Assembly: GCA_002479245.1 (NCBI GenBank)
Contig: DLMG01000344.1
Span: 762-7,984 of the forward strand
Reading direction: 5' to 3'
Origin: Verrucomicrobia subdivision 3 bacterium UBA7542
Lineage (GTDB): Bacteria; Verrucomicrobiota; Verrucomicrobiia; Limisphaerales; UBA11358
Length of the DNA stretch: 7,223 nucleotides
Shown here: positions 1-4,381 of the stretch, piece after piece
How positions within the stretch are numbered: position 1 is the stretch's first letter
Layout of the letters: each line of letters begins with the position of its first letter
Made by a program: the position numbers and the translations under genes
Notes under the pieces: model-generated
What the model was told of the DNA's origin: nothing
What the model saw: the letters and a program-made list of their open reading frames with translations, nothing else
The model's database searches: none

Positions 1-381
1 TGGCTCTTCACCATCGCGCGCAACCTTTGCCTGAACGAGCTCCGCCGCCGCTCGCGCCATGCCGCCGAATCCATCGAGGAAACCCACGCCGACAACGAGG
101 ATCAGCCACAGCGGCAGTACGAGGACAAATCGCAGATGGCTCCGCCGGAAAAACTGTTGCAGGGGGAACTGGCCCAAAAAATCAAGGAAGCGCTGGCCGG
201 TCTGCCCGAAAACCAGCGCAGTGCCATTTTGCTCTGCCGGCAGGAGGATTTGAGCTACGAGGAAATCGCCGGCATCCTTGACTGCTCGCTTTCGGCCACG
301 AAATCGCTCATCCATCGCGGCCGCGAAACGCTCAAGGAAAAGCTCAAACGCTACCTGAGCACGGGCGATTGGAGCGGATGA
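1..381 (+). CDS. ECF-type RNA polymerase sigma-70 family sigma factor, C-terminal part (5' end outside window)
   Basis: The frame is open from the first base, and 126 residues are visible before the TGA stop. The visible start (WLFTIARNLCLNELRRRSRH, residues 1-20) matches the end of sigma region 2 (2.3-2.4, promoter melting and -10 recognition). A charged linker follows (about 21-60). Region 4 covers about 61-118, with LPENQR at 68-73 and the helix-turn-helix LSYEEIAGILDCSLSATKSLIHRGRETL at about 84-111, which would read the -35 element. This is the standard two-domain ECF layout, and roughly the first 50-60 residues are missing. It would direct core RNA polymerase to a small stress- or envelope-type regulon. 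No anti-sigma gene follows in the visible sequence; the next coding region starts 218 nt later. The family call is firm; the ECF subgroup cannot be told. Confidence 0.93.
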   Translation, partial: WLFTIARNLCLNELRRRSRHAAESIEETHADNEDQPQRQYEDKSQMAPPEKLLQGELAQKIKEALAGLPENQRSAILLCRQEDLSYEEIAGILDCSLSATKSLIHRGRETLKEKLKRYLSTGDWSG

Positions 382-599
382 GAAGTAGGCGCCGAGGTAA
401 CGAGGCGTAAATACGCTGAGACTTTCCAATGGATTCCGCGGCCTCATGTGGGTGGCTACAGGGTTGGAGCGCTGCGACGCCCTTACTGGCCTGAAATATG
501 GGGGCTAGTGGAACTCGCCCCTCCGAACCAGCGCGGATTGTTCTTGTGCCTTTTGCGCTTCTTTGTGGCTATGCTTGTTGCAGGTCCCGGTTTCAAGAC
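382..599. other. Non-coding gap between the sigma factor and pseudopilin genes, with a repeat fragment
   Basis: I find no convincing gene here. An open frame joins the pilin frame from ATG 498, but its first 34 residues look non-coding. Positions 466-483 (GGAGCGCTGCGACGCCCT) recur exactly at 1308-1325, at the edge of the repeat block after the pilin gene, so this gap holds a fragment of the same repeat family. At 541-570 there is an imperfect serial run of TTCTTGTGCC-like words, about ten bases each. The gap could carry the pilin promoter, but I cannot identify one with confidence. Confidence 0.5.
466..483 (+). repeat. 18-nt fragment of the GGAG-type intergenic repeat
   Basis: The 18 bases GGAGCGCTGCGACGCCCT are identical to 1308-1325. 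At the second site the fragment is the left arm of a hairpin bounded by GGAGCGC and GCGCTCC; here the right arm is absent, so this copy looks decayed or truncated. Confidence 0.6.
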
Positions 600-1286
600 A
601 TGAAACGCGCGTTCACATTGATTGAACTGCTGGTGGTGATTGCCATCATCGCCATCCTCGCGGCGCTGCTTTTGCCGGTGTTAAGCCGGGCCAGGGCGTC
701 CGCCAAACGGATTGCGTGTGTCAGCAACGTCCGTCAAATCAATCTGGCCGTTCACCTGTATGCGGACGAACACGGTGACGCCATCGCCAATTACACCAAC
801 AGCATTGACCTTGATTACAAGGAAAACATTTTGCCGTACGTGGGACAATCGACGAATTCATCGCCCGACAACACGGTGTTTGCGTGTCCGGCCGACGATT
901 TCGATTTGTCCGGCCCGATGAGCTCGTGGTTTTTTGATCCGTCCAGCGGCCGGGGCTTTTGCCATCAGGCGTGGACGCATTTTTCCAGCTACGGATTCAA
1001 CGGCCTCGGCACGAACGACGAACCGCATCTGGCGCAAAAACCGTTCGCCTCGGTGCGCGAGCCGCCCCGGACGGTCTTGATTGCGGAAATCTCCGGCGCC
1101 ATCGGTGTCAGCGCCCACGACCGCCTGCAGCCGCTGCAATTCCAAGATGCCCGCAACGTCTTGAGCTTTGTGGACGGCCACGTCAGCTACCTCAAAATCT
1201 ATTGGGACGGAGTGCAAGGCATGGACGGTTTTCCCATTTTTTACGAACCGCCCTCCGGCTACGAATACAAATGGACGGGGAATTGA
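600..1286 (+). CDS. Type II secretion / type IV pilin-like prepilin (pseudopilin, H-X9-DG C-terminal type)
   Basis: 228 residues. The N-terminus [20 protein letters not shown] is a class III (prepilin) signal. It has a short basic leader (K2, R3) and a cleavage site predicted after A4 with F5 as the new first residue. E9 is the conserved glutamate at +5, and one membrane-spanning and assembly helix runs to about residue 27. Alanine instead of glycine at -1 is tolerated in this family. The C-terminal globular part has FACPADDF (94-101), YGFNGLG (131-137) and [17 protein letters not shown] (186-202); the last is the DG-containing motif of the GspG/DUF1559-like pseudopilins abundant in Verrucomicrobiota, Planctomycetota and Lentisphaerota. 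I chose ATG 600 because the prepilin signal must be N-terminal; the in-frame ATG at 498 would add 34 unrelated residues before it. No Shine-Dalgarno sequence is obvious. It probably sits at the cytoplasmic membrane and is processed by a prepilin peptidase encoded elsewhere. Its substrate or role is unknown. Confidence 0.93.
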   Translation: MKRAFTLIELLVVIAIIAILAALLLPVLSRARASAKRIACVSNVRQINLAVHLYADEHGDAIANYTNSIDLDYKENILPYVGQSTNSSPDNTVFACPADDFDLSGPMSSWFFDPSSGRGFCHQAWTHFSSYGFNGLGTNDEPHLAQKPFASVREPPRTVLIAEISGAIGVSAHDRLQPLQFQDARNVLSFVDGHVSYLKIYWDGVQGMDGFPIFYEPPSGYEYKWTGN

Positions 1287-1302
1287 TTTTCGTCAGTTTC
1301 GG

Positions 1303-1336
1303 AGGGCGGAGCGCTGCGACGCCCTGACGGCGCTCC
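1303..1336. repeat. Hairpin module at the left edge of repeat copy 1
   Basis: Seventeen bases after the pilin stop the sequence can fold in two competing ways. AGGGCG (1303-1308) pairs with CGCCCT (1320-1325), or GGAGCGC (1308-1314) pairs with GCGCTCC (1330-1336). The second arm abuts the GGAG start of the next unit, making the 14-base perfect palindrome GCGCTCCGGAGCGC (1330-1343). No T-run follows, so it is not a textbook intrinsic terminator, although it may act as an mRNA 3'-end stabiliser for the pilin transcript. Confidence 0.5.
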
Positions 1337-1443
1337 GGAGCGCGAGTTGTCTCAACTCGCAGCGTGGGGATGGGATGGACGGCGAAAATTATCAGGCGAC
1401 GTTTGTTTGCGGACATGCTGCGGCTTGAGACAAGCCGCGCTCC
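1337..1443. repeat. GGAG-type inverted hairpin pair (REPIN-like), copy 1
   Basis: The left unit (1337-1362, plus) and right unit (1418-1443, minus) are each 26 nt and match at 22 positions when one is reverse-complemented. Both read GGAGCGCG, a variable dinucleotide, TTGTCTCAA, a second dinucleotide, CGCAG. The dinucleotides are AG/CT on the left and GC/GC on the right, so each unit keeps its 8-bp stem with a 3-nt loop. The 55-nt linker between them matches that of copy 2 at 48 of 55 positions with no gap, and all seven differences are transitions. Confidence 0.8.
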
Positions 1444-1470
1444 GAAAGAGCGGGCGGTCCGCTGGCAGTT

Positions 1471-1544
1471 GTAGCGGCGGTCGGCAGACCGCCGCATTGC
1501 TTCGAGAAAAATGATGAGTGCGGCTTTCTGCCGAAAGCCGCTAC
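1471..1544. repeat. GTAG-type inverted hairpin pair (REPIN-like), copy 1
   Basis: The left unit (1471-1496, plus) and right unit (1519-1544, minus) are both 26 nt and share the frame GTAGCGGC, variable triplet, CGGCAG, complementary triplet, GCCGCA. The triplets are GGT/ACC on the left and TTT/AAA on the right, giving perfect stems in both cases. A 22-nt linker separates them. The GTAG foot is the hallmark tetranucleotide of REP sequences. Confidence 0.82.
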
Positions 1545-1606
1545 ACCCCGGTTGGAAATGAAAATTCCCCGTCGCGTCCGGCATGGTTGCGGCGTAGTTT
1601 TCCATC

Positions 1607-1840
1607 ATGCTGATGACGTTGGATCAAATAGTCGAAGAAGCGAGTCATTTGCCGCGCGAACAGGTGGCCGAAGTGGTGGATCGGCTCACGTCCGCATTGC
1701 ACACCGACGTTGAGCCGAAGATTGAAGCCGCTTGGAAACAGGATACCCGCCGCCGTCTCGCCGAATTGGCAAACGGCGAGGTTCAGGCCGTTCCCGGTGA
1801 GGTTGTCAGCAGCCGTATTCGCAAAATCGTGGGGCGGTGA
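1607..1840 (+). CDS. Addiction module component / antitoxin (Unstab_antitox family, TIGR02574-like)
   Basis: 77 residues (75 if translation starts at the second ATG, 1613). The protein is small and mostly helical. An N-terminal segment (LDQIVEEASHLPREQVAEVVDRLTSAL, about 5-31) is followed by W43 and a charged stretch ending GEVQAVPGEVVSSRIRKIVGR (57-77). Length and pattern fit the putative addiction module components that sit directly before ParE/RelE-like toxins. The family's role is to bind and neutralise the toxin and usually to repress the shared promoter. Its TGA stop overlaps the GTG start of the toxin frame, the usual coupling in such pairs. The toxin has a premature stop, so this may now be an orphan antitoxin. 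No clear ribosome binding site helps to choose between the two ATGs. Confidence 0.82.
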   Translation: MLMTLDQIVEEASHLPREQVAEVVDRLTSALHTDVEPKIEAAWKQDTRRRLAELANGEVQAVPGEVVSSRIRKIVGR

Positions 1841-2130
1841 AACCGCACGCCTTCCATCCCGAAGCGGCGGAGGAATACGCGGACGCCGCCAATTACTACA
1901 CCCGGATTTATCCCGAACTTGGCGGTCGTTTCTTCGATGAAATGGAGCAGATCATTTAGGACATCCGCCGCGAACCAAAACGCTTCCGCCGGTTTGCCCC
2001 TCCTGCGCAACGGCATTTCTCAAATGTTTTTCCGTATGCGGTAATTTACGTTGAGCAACCCGACCGCATCTGGATTTTGGCGATGATGCACCTCAAACGC
2101 CGTCCCGGTTATTGGAAGGGCCGGGTTTAA
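1837..2130 (+). pseudogene. ParE/RelE-family toxin interrupted by an in-frame TAG
   Basis: Reading from GTG 1837, which overlaps the antitoxin stop, the frame gives MKPHAFHPEAAEEYADAANY through residue 40. TAG follows at 1957-1959, and then 56 more in-frame codons run to the TAA at 2128-2130. The total of 97 codons is the usual length for this family. The first part (FHPEAAEEYADAANYYTRIYPELGGRFFDEMEQII) is the two-helix N-terminus. The part after the stop (DIRREPKRFRRFAPPAQRHF, then FPYAVIYVEQPDRIWILAMMHLKRRPGYW) is the beta-sheet core with the conserved C-terminal R-x-P-x-YW ending. Family members cleave mRNA or poison gyrase. TAG is one base from CAG, GAG or AAG, all plausible at this helix position, so a single nonsense change explains it. 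The 40-residue product would lack the catalytic sheet. A sequencing error or amber readthrough cannot be excluded. Confidence 0.82.
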
Positions 2131-2135
2131 TTTTC

Positions 2136-2289
2136 AGCGCCGTAGGCGCGGCATCTTTGTAGAATCACGCATTCATTAATCTCCAAAGCTCCGTAGGAGT
2201 GGCATAAGGCATGGGAGACGATGTCGCTCCTACGGAGCTTGATTGGTTTTGGGGATTTGAAACTACAAATATGCCGCGCAGACGGCGCT
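2136..2289. repeat. Nested imperfect inverted repeat (second intergenic repeat family)
   Basis: The outer arms, 2136-2162 and 2263-2289, are 27 nt each and complementary at 24 of 27 positions. The inner arms, 2187-2205 and 2221-2239, are 19 nt each and complementary at 17 of 19, around a 15-nt loop (2206-2220). Outer and inner arms are also related to each other (AGCGCCGTAGGCGCGGCAT versus AGCTCCGTAGGAGTGGCAT). The element is therefore four diverged copies of one unit, two in each orientation. Each unit holds a small hairpin around GTA. It starts six bases after the toxin-frame stop and no gene lies within it. It may serve as a transcription barrier between convergent genes, or may be a non-autonomous mobile element. 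Confidence 0.8.
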
Positions 2290-2291
2290 AC

Positions 2292-2398
2292 GGAGCGCGA
2301 GTTGTCTCAACTCGCAGCGTGGGGATGGGATGGATGGTGAAAATTATCAGGCGATGTCTGTTTGCGGGTGTGCTGCGGCTTGGGACAAGCCGCGCTCC
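2292..2398. repeat. GGAG-type inverted hairpin pair, copy 2
   Basis: The left unit is identical to that of copy 1 over all 26 positions. The right unit differs only in its loop (GGA instead of AGA), so both 8-bp stems are intact. Confidence 0.78.
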
Positions 2399-2403
2399 GA
2401 AAT

Positions 2404-2470
2404 GGCGGTCGGCAGATGCCGCATTGCTTCGAGAAAATGATGAGTGCGGCTTTCTGCCGAAAGCCGCTAC
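2404..2470. repeat. GTAG-type inverted hairpin pair, copy 2 (left unit degenerate)
   Basis: The right unit (2445-2470, minus) is identical to its copy 1 counterpart over 26 positions. The left unit has lost its GTAG foot and part of the closing stem (GGCGGTCGGCAGATGCCGCA), so only a shortened hairpin can form. Confidence 0.7.
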
Positions 2471-2541
2471 ACCCCGGTTGGAAACGAAAATCGGCCACGA
2501 GTCGTCGACAGGAGCGAACGGGACATCTGACAAGTTTGAAA

Positions 2542-3324
2542 TCAAGATTTCGCTGCTAAAATTCCTTTTGGAGGAAGCAAATAGAATTTCAGTCGAAAAT
2601 ATCTCAAGCTCAGATTGGGATTCGCAGACACAGCGTATTCCAACGACAAATCTTCCTTGTGTGAAAGAATCAAACCGTGAACTGGTTTCCCTTTCGCAAT
2701 TTCGTATATCACCCAACCTACATACCCAGAAATTTGGCCGATAGCTTCACGGGCAGCCTTTCCGCGTTTTAATTCAATGACGAGAAAACTGCCATCCAAA
2801 CGGCAACAAAGTAGATCAATAATGCCAATATCTGTGGGATATTGCCTGCCTTTGTGTTTATCCTCATCAACGTAAAGCCTGAGTCCCGGCTCTATCAACT
2901 CAAGGTTGCTTTCAAGAAAATCTTCAAGCTGTTTTTCAAGACTGATGGGAATTTCATTATTGAGTTCTGGCTGACTGATTTGAATGCTTTCTACAGTTAC
3001 AGCCTTAGTTGTGCTTTCGGGAATCAAATGGAGAACAGGACAATTATCCTGAATTTCTTTTGGGTCAAATTTGACCAAGATACGCGTTCCAGCTTGAACA
3101 TCGTTACTATTGAACCAATTATTCAAAGCGCCCCAGATTTGGGTGCTGTGATGCTTTCGAGCAAAAGTTTTTCTCCCCGAACCATCAATTATTACAAATT
3201 GGGCGCGGTGCTGAATATGATCGAAATAATTACCATATCGGTTGTCGGCATCATCTTTAAGATTTAGATAATTAAAATTAGCTTCAGAATCAGAAATTGT
3301 CCGCCGAAATTCAATTGGTTCCAT
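2542..3324 (-). CDS. NucS/EndoMS-like PD-(D/E)XK nuclease (DUF91-type C-terminal domain) with an unassigned N-terminal domain
   Basis: 260 residues. The C-terminal half (about 128-235) resembles the catalytic domain of NucS/EndoMS. SLEKQLEDFLESNLELIEPGL (128-148) is followed by the nuclease core: YPTDIGIIDLL with D170 as likely metal ligand, then LVIELKRG with E184 and K186, then QISGY (Q197, Y201). This D...ExK...Q layout is the PD-(D/E)XK signature. NucS/EndoMS enzymes cut mismatched or branched DNA, but standalone DUF91-type proteins have varied and often unknown roles. The N-terminal domain (about 1-105, including RYGNYFDHIQHRAQFVIIDG and FARKHHSTQIWGALNNWF) is not one I recognise as the archaeal/actinobacterial NucS DNA-binding domain. 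The gene is AT-rich: sampled 60-nt rows are 37-38% GC, against 63% in a sampled ispA row. This suggests recent acquisition. It starts 18 nt after the ispA stop on the same strand. Confidence 0.78.
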   Translation of the reverse strand: MEPIEFRRTISDSEANFNYLNLKDDADNRYGNYFDHIQHRAQFVIIDGSGRKTFARKHHSTQIWGALNNWFNSNDVQAGTRILVKFDPKEIQDNCPVLHLIPESTTKAVTVESIQISQPELNNEIPISLEKQLEDFLESNLELIEPGLRLYVDEDKHKGRQYPTDIGIIDLLCCRLDGSFLVIELKRGKAAREAIGQISGYVGWVIYEIAKGKPVHGLILSHKEDLSLEYAVSANPNLSLRYFRLKFYLLPPKGILAAKS

Positions 3325-3330
3325 ACTTAG

Positions 3331-3335
3331 TCCTT
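3331..3335 (-). promoter_or_regulatory. Ribosome binding site of the NucS-like gene
   Basis: On the minus strand AAGGA lies six bases before the ATG at 3324, inside the 18-nt gap after ispA. It supports that ATG. It is notable because other starts in the window lack such a site, which fits a foreign origin for this gene. Confidence 0.6.
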
Positions 3336-3342
3336 AATTTTT

Positions 3343-4242
3343 TCATTTATCCCGCTTCAAAAGAAATTCCGCCAGGGCTTCGAGGGCAACGGCCTTGCCT
3401 TTGAAAATCTTCAGTGCGGCGAAGGCCTTGGCCGTCAGTTGCTCCGCAATCTGCCGTGATTTTTCCAGGCCCACAATCGCTGGGTAGGTTGCTTTTTGCG
3501 CCTGCGTGTCTTTGCCCGCCGTTTTGCCAAGCTGCTCGCTGGTCTGCGTCACGTCCAGGATGTCGTCAATCACCTGGAACGCGAGGCCGACGTGATAGCC
3601 GAAATCCGTGAGCGCCTTGAGTTGGGCCGCCGTGCAATTGGCGCTCATGCCGCCCAGCCGCACGGAACAGCACAGCAACGCCGACGTTTTGCGCTCATGG
3701 ATGTAGCGCAGTTCGTCCACGGAAAGCTTTCTGCCTTCGCCTTCGAGGTCCGCCACCTGACCGGCGACGAGTTGCAGCGAACCGGAAGCCTTCGCAATTT
3801 CCAAAATCAAATCACGGTGCGTATAGCGCGGCCATCCCCTGCTCTGCGCGGCGATTTCAAACGCCTGCGTCAACAGCGCGTCACCCGCCAGCACGGCGAT
3901 GCCGTCGCCGAACACCTTGTGGTTGGTCGGCTTGCCGCGCCGGAAATCGTCATTGTCCATCGCCGGCAGGTCGTCATGGATGAGCGAGTAGGTATGGATG
4001 CACTCGACGGCGCACGCCAACGGCAGGGCGTCGGCTTCGCGTCCGCCGCAGGCCGCCGCCGCCGCGAGGCAAAGCGCGGGGCGCATCCGCTTGCCGCCGG
4101 CAAAGAGCGAATAGCGCATGGCTTTGTGGATGGTTACGGGCCGGGTTTTGTCGCTGGGCAGGAATTTATCGAGCGCGGCGTTGACGGTTTTGGTGCGCGT
4201 GGCCAGGAATTGCTGCAAATTGAATTGGGTCTTTGCGGACAT
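3343..4242 (-). CDS. ispA: Farnesyl diphosphate synthase-type trans-prenyltransferase
   Basis: 299 residues, normal for bacterial (E)-prenyl diphosphate synthases. In the cytoplasm the enzyme condenses dimethylallyl or geranyl diphosphate with isopentenyl diphosphate, supplying quinone, undecaprenyl carrier and other isoprenoid pathways. Visible motifs are GGKRMRP (49-55, substrate-binding), the first aspartate-rich motif DDLPAMD (90-96) with DDFRRGKPTNHKVFGD after it, GQVADLEGE (161-169), the KTS at 185-187, and the second aspartate-rich motif DDILD (226-230) followed by GKTAGKD (239-245). The two-residue insertion in the first motif and the CIHTYSLIHDDLPAMDNDD context are those of bacterial type II farnesyl diphosphate synthases such as E. 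coli IspA. Geranylgeranyl diphosphate as product cannot be excluded from sequence. No xseB or dxs neighbour is present, unlike the common bacterial cluster. The start at 4242 has no clear Shine-Dalgarno sequence but fits the family length. Confidence 0.93.
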   Translation of the reverse strand: MSAKTQFNLQQFLATRTKTVNAALDKFLPSDKTRPVTIHKAMRYSLFAGGKRMRPALCLAAAAACGGREADALPLACAVECIHTYSLIHDDLPAMDNDDFRRGKPTNHKVFGDGIAVLAGDALLTQAFEIAAQSRGWPRYTHRDLILEIAKASGSLQLVAGQVADLEGEGRKLSVDELRYIHERKTSALLCCSVRLGGMSANCTAAQLKALTDFGYHVGLAFQVIDDILDVTQTSEQLGKTAGKDTQAQKATYPAIVGLEKSRQIAEQLTAKAFAALKIFKGKAVALEALAEFLLKRDK

Positions 4243-4299
4243 GACGGTTTGTTTTAGAAAACGCCTCCAACCGGCGCAAGTTTTAAGGGGATTTTATTT

Positions 4300-4358
4300 G
4301 CAGCGGCGCTCGGTAAGCGCCGGTGAAATCAATGGCGATGGTCGCAGACCGCCGCTAC
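4300..4358. repeat. Third GTAG-type inverted hairpin pair (REPIN-like), upstream of ispA
   Basis: This occupies the 139-nt gap between the kinase stop and the ispA start. The left unit (from 4300, plus) reads GCAGCGGC, GCT, CGGTA, AGC, GCCG and folds into a perfect 7-bp stem (4304-4310 with 4316-4322). The right unit (4334-4358, minus) reads GTAGCGGC, GGT, CTGCG, ACC, then an imperfect GCC arm. The right unit shares the 15-mer GTTGTAGCGGCGGTC with the GTAG unit at 1471 (plus strand, 1468-1482). No T-run follows either stem. The ispA promoter, if separate from the kinase operon, would have to lie in or beside this element. Confidence 0.75.
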
Positions 4359-4381
4359 AACCCGATAATGCCCGCTTTCGA

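Larger units (their letters stand above)
1326..1564 (+). repeat. Composite hairpin repeat, copy 1 (REP/BIME-like)
   Basis: This block of about 240 nt recurs as a diverged direct copy at 2281-2490. It contains four 26-nt hairpin units: a GGAG-type inverted pair (1337-1362 plus, 1418-1443 minus) and a GTAG-type inverted pair (1471-1496 plus, 1519-1544 minus). Non-hairpin linkers lie between and around them and are also conserved in copy 2. Copy 1 has about 28 nt (near 1446-1473) that copy 2 lacks. Known REP elements are short hairpins with a 5' GTAG or GGAG foot, found as inverted pairs and mobilised by RAYT (TnpA_REP) enzymes; assignment to that class is inference, as no RAYT gene is visible. 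Confidence 0.85.
2281..2490 (+). repeat. Composite hairpin repeat, copy 2 (REP/BIME-like)
   Basis: Direct, diverged copy of the block at 1326-1564 in the same order: GGAG-type pair (2292-2317 plus, 2373-2398 minus) and GTAG-type pair (degenerate left unit near 2404-2423, intact right unit 2445-2470 minus). Compared with copy 1 it lacks about 28 nt, including the GTAG foot of the left unit, and has one fewer A in the linker. Its first nine bases (GACGGCGCT) coincide with the end of the right outer arm of the neighbouring nested inverted repeat. The block ends about 50 nt beyond the stop of the convergent nuclease gene. Confidence 0.85.

Noticed and set aside
498..599. In-frame extension of the pseudopilin to ATG 498
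   Set aside because: It would put 34 unrelated residues before the prepilin signal, which has to be N-terminal for peptidase processing.
1471..1560. Rho-independent terminators at the GTAG-type hairpins
   Set aside because: Stems are strong, but no run of T follows on either strand, and the same hairpins occur upstream of genes as well as downstream.
1957..1959. TAG in the toxin read as pyrrolysine or another recoded residue
   Set aside because: Nothing nearby supports recoding, and a one-base change from a common codon is a simpler explanation; kept only as an alternative to test.
1326..2490. CRISPR array
   Set aside because: Units are paired in inverted orientation, spacing is not regular and the linkers are conserved between copies, the opposite of unique spacers.
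2288..2716. Minus-strand open frame of 142 codons, and a similar one at 1192-1608
   Set aside because: The two share short peptides only because they lie over the two copies of the same DNA repeat; the hairpin structure explains the conservation better than coding.
2211..2744. Plus-strand open frame of 177 codons through the repeats
   Set aside because: It starts inside the loop of the nested inverted repeat, crosses composite copy 2 and runs antisense into the 3' end of the nuclease gene; its protein resembles no family.
3496..4257. Plus-strand open frame of 253 codons opposite ispA
   Set aside because: It is a high-GC antisense shadow of a gene with complete catalytic motifs; the predicted protein is arginine/histidine-rich without a recognisable domain.
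4243..4290. Sigma-70 promoter for ispA (TTGCGC, 17 nt, TAAAAC on the minus strand)
   Set aside because: Only three of six and four of six consensus matches; too weak to list as a feature.
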